64,000 nt of DNA, from positions 62,001 through 126,000 of the forward strand of contig OZ241353.1 in assembly GCA_965200375.1 (NCBI GenBank), in the 5' to 3' direction. Position numbers and translations under genes: made by a program. Every line of letters begins with the position of its first letter. Within the stretch, counting starts at the first letter, position 1. Origin of the DNA: VXYL01 sp965200375 (lineage in GTDB: Bacteria > Pseudomonadota > Gammaproteobacteria > Pseudomonadales > Azotimanducaceae). Below are positions 26,040 through 35,568 of this stretch, one piece after another. Below the pieces are notes generated by a model. It was not told where the DNA came from and made no database searches. It saw nothing but the letters and a program-made list of their open reading frames with translations.

Positions 26040-26654
26040 GGGCGTCCACTCCGTCGCGTCGCACGGGCGGCACTATAGCACTCTTGGGCTGCCCCGCCGG
26101 ACGTGGTGTGCGTGTGCCGCGTGTGGCCCGCCCTATCGGGTGCGCTCCTCCTTGGGCGGGTCTGCTCCCGCGCCGGGGAGGGCAGCACACCGCGTCACTA
26201 TGGGCCGAAGTCTGATGGATCGGGAATGAGGCAATGGAGCAAGATCCGCTACGCCGCCCCTTTCGCGGATCCAAGCGCCGACCAGCCGGGCACTGGCTCC
26301 GGACGCCTCCGCGTAGTACAGGCCCGCTGAAGGAACCGACGGGCGCGACCGTCCTCCTGGTGTCTCCGCGACGGCAGAACCGATGCGCCGGCAGCCGCTT
26401 GACCAGTGGGTGCGCGGCAACCGGCAACACGCCTCCCCGGAACGAGTGCGGAGCGTTGCAATAACGCTTGGCGGCCGCTGTAAAACCCTGTAGGTTCGCC
26501 CTGTGTGGGCCGTGGGACTGGCGCGGCTTGGGGATGGACAGATAGCAACTGCCGAACTGAAGGCCGCGGCGGCACGCGCCGACGCTGGCGGCGCTGGGCC
26601 TGGCGGATCGCCGGAGGCCGGGGCGGCTAGTGCGCTGTCTCGGAACCGAACCGC
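26040..26654. other. 615-base region without a recognised gene
   Basis: Lies between the divergent DUF433 gene and the first ABC exporter gene. No frame gives a recognisable protein; an open frame runs across it on the minus strand but belongs to the shadow of the ABC gene. Just before the ABC start, bases 26628-26653 resemble bases 22341-22368 ahead of the fused HMG-CoA reductase gene (shared gtctcgg..cgaaccgc). Promoters for both flanking genes should be here. Confidence 0.5.
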
Positions 26655-29141
26655 ATGACGGACGCCGCGGAGATGCACTCCGGCAACCGCCGGCGGGCGC
26701 GGCAGCTGCCGATGTTCGGGGACGGCCATGTGCCCCTCGATCGCTACCAAGGTCTTCGCCACGACGCGGGCGGCTTCCGCGACATTCTGCTGCTGCTGCT
26801 GCGTTCCTGGCCCTACATCCGGCCGCGCTTCCTCGGCCAGTGGTGGTATCCGGGCGCAGGCGTCAAGGCGGGCGTGGCGCCGCTGTCGAGCAGCGACGGC
26901 TACCGCTCCTATGCGCCCCTGCTGGTGACCGTGGTGGCCTTCCTGGGGCCGACGACGGGGTGGACGGAGCCCACCCTCGCCATGCTCGGCGAAGTCGGCG
27001 CGGACGAGGAGCGGGTCGCCCCCACGGCGCTGCTCTACATCCCGGTGGCGATGGTCGTGCTCGGCACGTTCATGATGAACTACGCCGGCAGCTTCCTGCA
27101 GGGCATCGGCGTCGCCGCCATCCTGCTCTCCTCCATCGGCGCGATCCTCTCGGGCATGTTCCTGATCGACGCCTACACCTCCGGCCTGTACGTTCTCGCC
27201 CTGGTGGGGGCCGCGATTCTGGGCTGGCTGGTGCAGTTTCGGGTGGCGGACGGGCGCATCACCTGCCGGGTGCGCGTACGCACCCACCTGGTGGCCTTCT
27301 ACGCCATCAACTTCTTCGAACGCTTTCTCGATCTGTTCCTCGCCGTGGTGCTGGCGGACCTGCTCAACCAGAGCCTCTTGCAGGCAGAACCGCTGGCGCC
27401 GGGCCTCGCCGCGCTGCTCGGCTATCCGGAGCTCGCCGCCGGTGCCGCCGAGACGCTCACCCAGGAACAGCGCCACGACCTCAAGTGGGCCTACGTGGTC
27501 GTCGCCCTGGGGGCGCACCTCTGCCGGCTGCCGCTGCGCATCTTCAACCCCTACTACAACATGTGGATCATGCAGGGCATCAACCAGGACCTGCGGCTGG
27601 ACCTGCTCTCCCGCTGGCACGCGCTGTCCATGAACTACCACAGCGGCCACCGCACCGGCGACTCGATCTACCGCATCTACCAGGACAGCGCCATGGTCAC
27701 CGCCGTGGTGGGGCACCTGATCGGCATGACGCTGGCGATGATGAGCTACTACAGCTGCGTGGCGCTGGTGACCCTGCTGAGCCCCTGGCTCGGCCTCGTC
27801 GCCGGGGTCCTGGTGGCGCCGGCGCTGCTGTGGGCCAGCTGGGCGATGCCGCGCATGAGAACCCGCACCCTCGTCTACCGCGCCGCGACCTCGGATCTGA
27901 CCTCGACGGTGCAGGAGGGATTCGCCCACATTCGCCTGATCAAGGCGTTCGGCGCCTTGGGCCGCGCCCAGCAGCGGCTGGAGCGGGACTCGGCCATCGC
28001 GTTCAACGCCGCCTACCGGGTGCGGGTGCTGATCGCGCTGGTCACCATCGTCATGTTCACCATCGCCGCCACGTTCATGGCCGGCGGCACGTTCCTGATG
28101 GCCTTCTGGGCGCAGCGGGGCGATCCCACCTTCGCCATCAACCTGATGGCCGTGCTTGGCCTCAGCTGGGTGGTGTGGAACCTCGCCAGCTACGACTGGA
28201 CCAAGAACACCCTGCACGAATCCAGCGGCGACATCCGCAAGCTGCTGCGGGACTGGATGACGGCCCAGGACATGGCCATGGGCCTGCGGCGGGTGTTCGA
28301 CATCCTCGATCTGAAGCCGGACGTGGAGGATCGCCCCGACGCCGTGCCGTTCGCCGGCTTCAAGCAGGAGATCCGCTACCAGGGCGTGGGCTTTTCCTAC
28401 GAACGGGACAGACCGGTGCTGGCGGACGTGAGCTTCGCCGCCAAGCCCGGCTCCATCACCGCCATCATCGGCCCCACCGGCGCTGGCAAGAGCACCATCA
28501 CCGCCCTGCTGCTCCGGCTGTTCGATCCGGAGCGCGGCAGCATCAGCATCGACGGCAGGGACCTGCGGGAATACCGCATCGCCAGCCTGCGCGCCAACGT
28601 CGCCATCGCGTTGCAGGAGAACGTGCTGTTCGCCATGTCCGTGCGCGAGAACATTCGCTACGCCGTCGCCGGCGCCGACGACGAGCGGGTGCGGGAAGCG
28701 GTGCGCGTGGCGGGCATGGAAGACTACGTCGCCAGCCTGCCGGAGGGTCTCGACACGGTGCTCTCGGATCGCGGCGGCAAGCTCTCCACCGGTCAGCGCC
28801 AGCGGCTCTCCATCGCCCGGGCCGTGGTCCGCAACACGCCGATCCTGGTGCTCGACGAACCCACCGCGGCCCTCGACGCCGCCACCGAGCAGACGGTGAT
28901 GCGCAACCTGGCCGCCTGGGGCCGGGAGCGGGCCATCTTTCTCGTCACCCACCGCATCTCGACCATCCGGCGGGCGGACAACATCCTGTATCTTACGGAC
29001 GGCCGCATCGTGGAACAGGGCGATCACGAGACGCTGATGGGCCTGCCGAACGGCCGCTACCGCGCCTTCGTCGAGGCGGAGTCCAACCTGCGCGCTGCGC
29101 CAGGCGCAGGCGAACGACAGCAGGCCGGCGCGGGTGGCTGA
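26655..29141 (+). CDS. ABC exporter half-transporter with extra N-terminal membrane region
   Basis: An 828-residue protein. Residues about 90-205 form several extra hydrophobic segments not found in normal half-transporters; a type I exporter membrane domain follows (about 210-510). The ATPase domain holds Walker A GPTGAGKST (606-614), signature STGQRQ (711-716, instead of LSGGQ), Walker B ILVLDEPT (730-737) and the H-loop VTHRIS. Its end overlaps the next ABC gene by eight bases, so the two likely form a heterodimer. Substrate is unknown; lipid, peptide or drug export are all possible. A long polar N-terminus of 40 residues precedes the first helix. Confidence 0.87.
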   Translation: MTDAAEMHSGNRRRARQLPMFGDGHVPLDRYQGLRHDAGGFRDILLLLLRSWPYIRPRFLGQWWYPGAGVKAGVAPLSSSDGYRSYAPLLVTVVAFLGPTTGWTEPTLAMLGEVGADEERVAPTALLYIPVAMVVLGTFMMNYAGSFLQGIGVAAILLSSIGAILSGMFLIDAYTSGLYVLALVGAAILGWLVQFRVADGRITCRVRVRTHLVAFYAINFFERFLDLFLAVVLADLLNQSLLQAEPLAPGLAALLGYPELAAGAAETLTQEQRHDLKWAYVVVALGAHLCRLPLRIFNPYYNMWIMQGINQDLRLDLLSRWHALSMNYHSGHRTGDSIYRIYQDSAMVTAVVGHLIGMTLAMMSYYSCVALVTLLSPWLGLVAGVLVAPALLWASWAMPRMRTRTLVYRAATSDLTSTVQEGFAHIRLIKAFGALGRAQQRLERDSAIAFNAAYRVRVLIALVTIVMFTIAATFMAGGTFLMAFWAQRGDPTFAINLMAVLGLSWVVWNLASYDWTKNTLHESSGDIRKLLRDWMTAQDMAMGLRRVFDILDLKPDVEDRPDAVPFAGFKQEIRYQGVGFSYERDRPVLADVSFAAKPGSITAIIGPTGAGKSTITALLLRLFDPERGSISIDGRDLREYRIASLRANVAIALQENVLFAMSVRENIRYAVAGADDERVREAVRVAGMEDYVASLPEGLDTVLSDRGGKLSTGQRQRLSIARAVVRNTPILVLDEPTAALDAATEQTVMRNLAAWGRERAIFLVTHRISTIRRADNILYLTDGRIVEQGDHETLMGLPNGRYRAFVEAESNLRAAPGAGERQQAGAGG

Positions 29142-31173
29142 GGGCACTCTCGACACCGCCGCGGGGGCCGGGGCGCCGGGCGGTCCGCGCTCGCTGGACG
29201 AACGCGCCAGCGGCATCGACACGCAGACGCAGATCCGCGAGCGCGACTCGCTGCGGATTCTGCTGCGCAGCGCCGCCTACATCCGCTACTTCTTCTGGCG
29301 CTACGTCGGCAAGTTCGCGCTGAAGCTGGTTGCCTACGTGATCCAGCTAACGGTGCTGCCGTGGCCGGCGAAGATGATCGTGGACCACGTCATCCTCGCC
29401 CGGCCGGTGGCGGAAGCGAAGAACTATCCCCCCTTCTGGCAGCCGGTGCTGGACGCCATGGTCGGCTTCTCGCCCCTCGAGGTGCTGTTCTGGATGGCGG
29501 CGCTGGGCCTCGCCTGCGTGGTGGTGCTGGGGCGCTTCATCACCACCGGCTACAACGACGAAGTGGAGGCGGGCCTCGCCCAGGGGCACGACTACGCGAC
29601 CCAGACCGAGAACAAGATCCACGGCGGCCACAGCACCTTCGGGGGCCTCTGGGGCTATGTGGAGTTCAAGCTCAACACGCGCTTGACCCAGGCGTTGAAC
29701 CACACTCTGCGCGGCCAGCTGTTCAACCGCATCGGCGGCCTGTCGCTGACCCAGCTGGAGGACCAGCGCATCGGCGACTCGGTCTACCGGGTGCTGTACG
29801 ACACGCCGCAGGTGCAGGAGGTCTTCTACGAGATCACCCACACGCCGGTGATGTCCACGTTCCTGTACCTGTGGGCGCTGGGACTGGTTCTCGCCACCTA
29901 TCCCGCCGTGCCGGAGATCTTCTGGATCACGCTGGCGATCTTCCCCCTCTACGCCTTCACTTCCAGCCTGTTCTCCCGCATCGTGCGGCGGCGCGGCCAG
30001 GCGGCCCGGGCCGCCGGCGCCGTGACCACCAGCACCATCGAAGAAGGCATGGACAACGTGCTGGCGGTGCAGAGCCTCGGCGCCAACGCCGAGGAGAAGG
30101 GCCGCTTCGACAGCGACAGCGGCCAGTCCTTCCAGCGCTTCCGGGGCGTCGCGCTGATGTGGATGATCATCCCGCAGGTGGGCGACACCATCAACGCCAT
30201 CGCCCAGACGGCGTTCTTCGTGTTGCTGATCGGCCTCATCATCGACGGTGCCATGACACCGGGCGACTTCGGCGCGATGTTCGTGTTCTGGGGCTTCCTG
30301 CGGGGGCCGGCGATGGCCCTCGGCATCTTCTGGATCCGCTTCCAGGACAACGTGGCCGGCATGCGGCGGGTGTTCGCCATGCTGGATCTGCCGGCGGAGA
30401 CGGACGTGGGCACCAGGCGCCTCGACACCGTTGCCGACGGCATCTCGATGCGCGGCGCCGGCCTCGTCTTTCCCGACGGCCGCCGCGCCCTCGACAACGT
30501 GGACTTCGAGGCCAAGGTCGGCGACATCGTCGCCTTCGTCGGTCCAACCGGCGCTGGCAAGACCAGCCTCGCCTACCTGATTCCCCGCTACCGCGCCGCC
30601 ACGGAGGGCGAAGTCCGCATCGACGGCGTGAACGTGAACGACTTGACTCTCGAGAGCCTGCGCCGACAGGTCACCTACGTCTTCCAGGAAACCCAGCTGT
30701 TCTCGGATTCCATCGGCGACAACATCCGCTACGGCAAGCCGGCGGCCACCCAGGATGAGGTGGAGCGGGTGGCCCGGATCGCCGGCATCCACGACTTCGT
30801 GGCGCAGCTGCCGGAGGGCTACGACACCAAGCTCGGCGGCGCCGCGGCCAGCAAGCTCTCGGTGGGCCAGAAGCAGCGCATCTCCATCGCCCGGGGCCTC
30901 CTGCGGGAGTCGCGCATCCTGATTCTGGACGAACCCACCTCGGCCTTGGACCCGGAGACGGAGCAGTATCTGGTGCAGTCCCTGCACGAAGCCGCCAAGG
31001 ACCGCCTCGTGGTCATCATCGCCCACCGCCTCTCCACCATCGCCCAGGCGGACAAGATCGTCTTCCTGGAGGAAGGCCGCGTCACCGAGCAGGGCAGCCA
31101 CGCGGAACTGATGGCAAAAGAAGACGGCAGCTATCGGCGGTTCGTGGAGTTGCAGACGTCGGCCGCAGCGTAA
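29134..31173 (+). CDS. ABC exporter half-transporter, partner
   Basis: A 679-residue type I ABC exporter. A polar N-terminus of about 45 residues leads into a membrane domain (about 50-390), then the ATPase: Walker A GPTGAGKTS (470-478), signature LSVGQKQ (575-581), Walker B ILILDEPT (595-602) and IAHRLS. Start is GTG 29134, overlapping the upstream ABC gene by eight bases. Both signatures deviate at the second position of LSGGQ, but both catalytic Glu residues are present, so both sites may hydrolyse ATP. Function likely depends on the upstream subunit. Confidence 0.88.
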   Translation: MAEGTLDTAAGAGAPGGPRSLDERASGIDTQTQIRERDSLRILLRSAAYIRYFFWRYVGKFALKLVAYVIQLTVLPWPAKMIVDHVILARPVAEAKNYPPFWQPVLDAMVGFSPLEVLFWMAALGLACVVVLGRFITTGYNDEVEAGLAQGHDYATQTENKIHGGHSTFGGLWGYVEFKLNTRLTQALNHTLRGQLFNRIGGLSLTQLEDQRIGDSVYRVLYDTPQVQEVFYEITHTPVMSTFLYLWALGLVLATYPAVPEIFWITLAIFPLYAFTSSLFSRIVRRRGQAARAAGAVTTSTIEEGMDNVLAVQSLGANAEEKGRFDSDSGQSFQRFRGVALMWMIIPQVGDTINAIAQTAFFVLLIGLIIDGAMTPGDFGAMFVFWGFLRGPAMALGIFWIRFQDNVAGMRRVFAMLDLPAETDVGTRRLDTVADGISMRGAGLVFPDGRRALDNVDFEAKVGDIVAFVGPTGAGKTSLAYLIPRYRAATEGEVRIDGVNVNDLTLESLRRQVTYVFQETQLFSDSIGDNIRYGKPAATQDEVERVARIAGIHDFVAQLPEGYDTKLGGAAASKLSVGQKQRISIARGLLRESRILILDEPTSALDPETEQYLVQSLHEAAKDRLVVIIAHRLSTIAQADKIVFLEEGRVTEQGSHAELMAKEDGSYRRFVELQTSAAA

Positions 31174-31224
31174 GCGCACCGCGAGCAGACGGTCGCACTC
31201 AGCATAGATGGCGACTCAATTAGC

Positions 31225-31452
31225 TTAGCGCTCTGCCGCTCGGCGGCGTCTCAGGACGGGGGCAAGAGCCCGCAGGGCTTCGTTGACTGCCGCACCGTCG
31301 GGAAACACGTCAAGCACCTCCGGCGAGATGACGACCACATTTGCGCCTTGCGCGTACCTTTGCGCGGTGGCGCCGCGCACTCCTCCGGAGAAATCGTACT
31401 CCGGGCGCATGGCGTCCTCATCCTCGGCCACCCCCTCGCCTTGTGTCTTCAT
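31225..31452 (-). CDS. antitoxin partner of BrnT
   Basis: A 75-residue protein with EYDFSGGVRGATAQRY followed by NVVVISPEVLDVFPDGAAVNEALRAL, which looks like a short ribbon-helix-helix or similar antitoxin of the kind found next to BrnT toxins. ATG 31452 is preceded by a good AGAGGG ribosome site and lies within the last bases of brnT; an earlier ATG at 31488 is less likely. The pair is toxin first, antitoxin second, as in brnTA. It ends the minus-strand transcript that also holds the transaminase. Confidence 0.7.
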   Translation of the reverse strand: MKTQGEGVAEDEDAMRPEYDFSGGVRGATAQRYAQGANVVVISPEVLDVFPDGAAVNEALRALAPVLRRRRAAER

Positions 31453-31729
31453 ATTGCCCTCTTTCGTGTCGTGTGGCTGGTCGCGCACTGATCAAGCGCG
31501 TCCTCGGCGGGCGCTCCGCATGACTGACGACAAGCACCCGCTGGCGGGACGACATGCCCAACACGAGAAAGCGGTCCTCTCCTTGGGAGTGGTCGGGATC
31601 GGGCAGCAGAATCGCCAGCGGAACTCCGAATACAGTCGAAGCTTCCTCGAACGAAACGCCGTGACGCCGAACATTCGCTTGGGCCTTGACTTCGTTCCAC
31701 TCAAACTCGTAGCCCGTGAGCGTTGGCAT
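31418..31729 (-). CDS. brnT: BrnT family toxin
   Basis: A 103-residue protein with the BrnT pattern: FEWNEVKAQANVRRHGVSFEEASTVF, then DPDHSQGEDRFLVLGMSS, VLVVSHAER and ISARPATRHERGQYE. BrnT is a RelE-fold ribonuclease that stops growth when unbound. The order, and a 35-base overlap with the antitoxin gene, are typical of brnTA. The last ten residues (TRRGGGRG) are non-conserved overlap. It starts 33 bases after the transaminase stop, so it may be read from that transcript as well as its own promoter. Confidence 0.85.
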   Translation of the reverse strand: MPTLTGYEFEWNEVKAQANVRRHGVSFEEASTVFGVPLAILLPDPDHSQGEDRFLVLGMSSRQRVLVVSHAERPPRTRLISARPATRHERGQYEDTRRGGGRG

Positions 31730-31762
31730 GCGGCATCGCCACGACTCTTGCTCTCTTGCGGT

Positions 31763-33082
31763 TCAGTCCAGTGCCGCAAGCACCTCGCCGAGTACACCGG
31801 CAGCCGCGCGGATGTTCTCCTCCGAGGCGATCGGGGCCGGGGCGATGGCGACGGTGTCGGCGGTGGCGCGCAGCAGCACGCCGCGGTCGAAGGCGCGCTC
31901 GAAGACGGCCGCGCCACGAGCGCCGGGCGCACCGGCCCGGGGTTCGAGCTCCACTGCGGCCGCGAGGCCGATGTTGCGGATGTCCCGCACATGGGGCCGG
32001 TCCGCCAAATCGTGGACAGCGGATTCGAGCACCGGTTCGAGTGCCTGGGAACGGGCGAACAGCCCTTCGGATTCGTAGACGTCCAGCGTCGCCATCGCCG
32101 CCGCGCAGGCCAGCGGATGCCCGGAGTAGGTGTAGCCGTGGAAGAACTCGATGGCGTCCGGCGCGGCGTCGACGATGGCGTCGCGAACGTCCCCGCGCAC
32201 CAGCACCGCGCCCATCGGCACCGTGCCGCTGGTGATGCCCTTGGCGACGGTGACGATGTCCGGCACCACGCCGAAGCGCTCCGCGGCGAAGGCCGTGCCG
32301 ACGCGCCCGAAGGCCGCGATCACCTCGTCGAACACCAGCAGGATGCCGTGCGCGGAGGTGATCTCCCGCAGCCGCTCCAGATAGCCGACCGGCGGCGGCA
32401 GCACGCCGGCGGAGCCGGCGAAGGGCTCGACGATCACCGCGGCGATGGTGGAGGCATGGTGGACGGCGATCAGCCGCTCGAGTTCGTCCGCCAGATGCCC
32501 GCCCCAGTCCGGCTGGCCGCGGGTGAACGCATGGTGCTCGAAGCTGTAGGTCTGCGGCAGATGCAGCACGCCGGGCAGGAGCGGCCCGAACTGCTTGCGG
32601 TTGTTGCCGATGCCGCCGACGCTCGTGCCCCCGAAGCCGACGCCGTGGTAGCCGCGCTCCCGACCCACCAGCCGAGTGCGCGAGGACTCGCCCCGGGCGT
32701 GGTGGTAGGCGAGCGCGATCTTGAGCGCGGTATCCACCGCTTCGGAGCCGGAGTTGGCGAAGAACACGGTATCGAGTTCCCCCGGCGCCAAAGCCGCCAG
32801 ACGCGACGCCAACTGGAACGCCGCCGGATGGGCGAGCCCGAACGCCGTGGCGTAGTCCATCTCGGCGGCCTGTTCGGCAATCGCCCGCACGATGGCGGGA
32901 TGGCAGTGGCCGGCGTTGCAGCACCACAGGCCCGACATGCCGTCCAGCACCTCTCGCCCGTCCACCGTGCGGTAGTGCATGCCGGCGGCGGATTGGAGCA
33001 GCCGGGGCGCGGCCTTGTAGGCGCGGTTGGCCGTGAAGGGCACCCAGTAGGCGTTCAGATCCAGCTCGTTGTGCAGGCGCAT
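31763..33082 (-). CDS. aminotransferase class III (omega-amino acid:pyruvate transaminase-like)
   Basis: A 439-residue PLP enzyme. Features are YWVPFTANR at the start, GLWCCNAGH, NSGSEAVDTALK (phosphate binding), RERGYHGVGFGG, FDEVIAAFGR with the PLP Asp, and VAKGITSG with the Schiff-base Lys. The YWVPFT start and the WCCNAGH block are typical of beta-alanine (omega-amino acid) to pyruvate transaminases. It follows an SDR gene by 36 bases on the minus strand, which in turn follows alr; the three may handle amines or amino acids together. Confidence 0.87.
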   Translation of the reverse strand: MRLHNELDLNAYWVPFTANRAYKAAPRLLQSAAGMHYRTVDGREVLDGMSGLWCCNAGHCHPAIVRAIAEQAAEMDYATAFGLAHPAAFQLASRLAALAPGELDTVFFANSGSEAVDTALKIALAYHHARGESSRTRLVGRERGYHGVGFGGTSVGGIGNNRKQFGPLLPGVLHLPQTYSFEHHAFTRGQPDWGGHLADELERLIAVHHASTIAAVIVEPFAGSAGVLPPPVGYLERLREITSAHGILLVFDEVIAAFGRVGTAFAAERFGVVPDIVTVAKGITSGTVPMGAVLVRGDVRDAIVDAAPDAIEFFHGYTYSGHPLACAAAMATLDVYESEGLFARSQALEPVLESAVHDLADRPHVRDIRNIGLAAAVELEPRAGAPGARGAAVFERAFDRGVLLRATADTVAIAPAPIASEENIRAAAGVLGEVLAALD

Positions 33083-33118
33083 GGCGGTCTCCCGGGCGGC
33101 GTTCGGCCGGCGTGGTGC

Positions 33119-33931
33119 CTAGATCAAGTCCGCTGGGTGCAGATCGAACTCCTTCATCACCTGGTCCGCGTAGTCGATGCGGCCGGTGATCTCGGCGGCG
33201 TCGCCGTGGCAGAGCCGCAGACATGCCTCGGCCATGTGTTCCACCGGCGTCACCCGATCCTTGTTGGATTCGTTGATGAGCTTGTGGTGCATGACGCCGG
33301 GCGTGGCCACGAGGCCCGGCGAGATGACGTTGACGCCCACGCCGGTGCCGTGGAGTTCCTGGGCAAGGCCGGTGGTGAAGCGCTCCAGCGCCGCCTTGCA
33401 CATGCCGTACACGGTGCCGCCGTGGCCCCCCGGGGCCTTCGCCTGGGGGTGGATGGCGGCGTGGGAGGAGATGTTGAGGACCCAGCCCGCGCCCCGCTCG
33501 ATCATGCCCGGCAGGCACAGCTGCGCCAGCTCGAAGGGCGCCCACACCTGCACGTCCATCATGATGCGGAAGCGCTTCTCCGGGAACTTCGCCACCGGGA
33601 CGAACCAGGTGACGGCGGCGTTGTTCACCAGGATGTCCACGGCGCCGTAGGCGGCCTCCGCCGCCTCGATCAGGTGGCGGCGATCCTCGGCGATCGCCAG
33701 ATCCGCCTTCACGGCCGTGGCCTCGCCGCCGGCGCTGCGGATGGCCTCCACCGTTTCGTTGATGGAGCCGGGGAGGAAGTGGTCCGCCGGTTCCACGGAG
33801 CGGGCCGAAACCACCACCCGCGCGCCTTCCATCGCGTAGCGCTTGGCAATGGCCTCGCCGATGCCCCGGCTGGCGCCGGTCACCACCGCCACCTGGCCGG
33901 CCAAGAGACCGTTCCTGTCGATCGCTGCCAC
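33119..33931 (-). CDS. SDR family oxidoreductase
   Basis: A 270-residue short-chain dehydrogenase with TGASRGIGEAIA, VVVSARS, NNAAVTW, ISSHAA and the catalytic YGMCK. The chosen GTG at 33931 has an ideal AGGAAGGAGG ribosome site; the frame is open further upstream but only across the alr gene. A glycine-rich loop (AKAPGGHGGT) before the catalytic Tyr is slightly longer than usual. It sits between alr and the transaminase, 43 and 36 bases apart. Substrate is not deducible. Confidence 0.85.
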   Translation of the reverse strand: MAAIDRNGLLAGQVAVVTGASRGIGEAIAKRYAMEGARVVVSARSVEPADHFLPGSINETVEAIRSAGGEATAVKADLAIAEDRRHLIEAAEAAYGAVDILVNNAAVTWFVPVAKFPEKRFRIMMDVQVWAPFELAQLCLPGMIERGAGWVLNISSHAAIHPQAKAPGGHGGTVYGMCKAALERFTTGLAQELHGTGVGVNVISPGLVATPGVMHHKLINESNKDRVTPVEHMAEACLRLCHGDAAEITGRIDYADQVMKEFDLHPADLI

Positions 33932-33974
33932 CTGCTCCTCCTTCCTCTTGCCCGCCTCTTGCCCGCGCCAGGCA

Positions 33975-35024
33975 TCATACGCCTCGGTCGCCCATGTAGC
34001 ACCTCGGCACCCGCCTGCCGATACCAGCCAGGATCTCGTAGCTGATGGTGCCAGCCCACGCGGCGACCTCCTCGATGCCGATGGTAGGCCCGAAAAGCTC
34101 CACCCAGTCGCCCAGGGCGATGTCCGCCCGCACCGCAGTGGCATCCACGTGCATCATGTCCATCGAGATGCGCGCCACCACCGGCAGCCGGGTGCCCTGC
34201 CAGGCCACCTCCGCCCCGCGCAGGCCGCGGCGAACGCCGTCCGCATAGCCGATGCCGAGCACCGCCAGGCAGGTCTCGCGGTCCGTGACGTAGGCGCCGC
34301 CGTAGCCCACGCTCTCGCCGCCGGCCACGCTGCGCAGGGCGATGACCCGGGCCTCGAGGGTCGCCACCGTGCGCATCGGATTGCGCGGCGCGTTCAGCGG
34401 ATTGCCGCCGTACAGGGCGATGCCCGGCCGCGCCATCCCCGCCGCCGCGCCGATCAGCGCCCCGCCGGAGTTGCCCAAGCTGGCGCCGGCATCCGGGAAC
34501 AGCCTCGCCACTGCGCGAAACCGCTCCAGCTGGCGGCGATTGGCCGGGTGGGCCGGATCGTCGGCGTTGGCGAGATGGGAGAGCACCAGCCCCACGCGAA
34601 TGCCGGCGAACAGGCTCGGGCTCAAGCCCTCGACGGCAAAGCCGAGGCGGTGCATGCCGGTGTCGACGTGAACGGCCGCCGGCGCCTCGCGGTGCGGCAG
34701 CCAGCGCTCCACCTGCGCGGCGTCGTTGAGCACCGGCGTCAACCCGTGGGCAGCCATCGCCGCGGCGTCCGCCGCGTCCATCGGGCCAGCGAAGACGTAC
34801 ACGCGCCCGTCCCGGCTGTCTTCGCGCAGCGCCAGACCTTCCGCCAACGTGGCGACGAAGAAGTCCGCGCATCCTTCCCGGCGCAAGGCGCGGGCCACCG
34901 GCAGCGCGCCGAGGCCATAGGCGTCCGCCTTGACCACCGCGCCAGCGCCCGGCGCCGCGCTGGCGACGAAGCGGTAGTTGGCGCAGAGCGCCTGCAGATC
35001 CACGCGCAACCGCGATAGTTCCAT
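33975..35024 (-). CDS. alr: alanine racemase
   Basis: A 349-residue PLP enzyme interconverting L- and D-alanine for the cell wall. The N-terminal barrel has AVVKADAYGLGA with the PLP Lys (near residue 33), and the C-terminal beta domain has GYGGAY with the catalytic Tyr and RISMDMMHVD. ATG 35024 opens the conserved MELSRLRVDLQAL start. The enzyme is slightly short compared with E. coli Alr (359). It is the first gene of a minus-strand run alr-SDR-transaminase-brnT-antitoxin. The DNA to its right is IS debris. Confidence 0.92.
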   Translation of the reverse strand: MELSRLRVDLQALCANYRFVASAAPGAGAVVKADAYGLGALPVARALRREGCADFFVATLAEGLALREDSRDGRVYVFAGPMDAADAAAMAAHGLTPVLNDAAQVERWLPHREAPAAVHVDTGMHRLGFAVEGLSPSLFAGIRVGLVLSHLANADDPAHPANRRQLERFRAVARLFPDAGASLGNSGGALIGAAAGMARPGIALYGGNPLNAPRNPMRTVATLEARVIALRSVAGGESVGYGGAYVTDRETCLAVLGIGYADGVRRGLRGAEVAWQGTRLPVVARISMDMMHVDATAVRADIALGDWVELFGPTIGIEEVAAWAGTISYEILAGIGRRVPRCYMGDRGV

Positions 35025-35185
35025 GCGACATCCATCCGCGCAGTGCTGCGACGAGACGCGAGGTCCGATGCCGGACGGGAGCCGCCTCCACAGGGGTGGA
35101 GGGATGCCGTCCTTGGCATCGTGAGAGGCACTATACGCCCTGTGGTTGGGCTGACCGTTTGGCGGCGGGGCGCACGCCGGCGGCG

Positions 35186-35452
35186 TTGTCAGGACCACGA
35201 CACGGCGTCGTTCGCGGTGGAGACGATGCAGCGCTGGTGGGAGCGGATGGGCAGCCGCGCGTACCCGGACGCGAAGCGCCTGCTGCGACAGCGAACGCGG
35301 GCGGCTCGAACGGACCGCGCAACCGGCTGTGGAAGCTGGAGCTGCAGCGCTTCGCGGACGAGACCGGGCTGGAGGTCTCGGTTTGCCACTTTCCGCCGGG
35401 CACCAACAAGTGGAACAAGATCAACCACCGGATGTTCTGCCAAGGCGGTTGA
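35186..35452 (+). mobile_element. ISAzo13-like transposase remnant
   Basis: Translation gives DTASFAVETMQRWWERMG and YPDAKRLL in one frame and, after a shift near 35285, TANAGGSNGPRNRLWKLELQ, CHFPPGTNKWNKINHRMF in another. These are blocks of the ISAzo13-family DDE transposase. Both ends of the gene are missing and the frame is broken, so this is a dead fragment. It lies between alr and the SIR2/NTPase gene and marks the left border of the accessory insert. Confidence 0.75.
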
Positions 35453-35568
35453 AGAGCCGGAAGGGTGGAACTACGCTGTGGGTTAGGCCCGGCGGGGCGG
35501 CGCCACGGCGTGGTTCTGGCCGCCCGTCGAGGCTTGGGCCGACCTCGGCAACCTCTAAGGAGTCACAG

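Noticed and set aside
26133..29222. 1029-residue open frame on the minus strand over the first ABC gene
   Set aside because: No recognisable motif, His/Gln/Arg/Gly-rich; typical mirror of a GC-rich coding gene.
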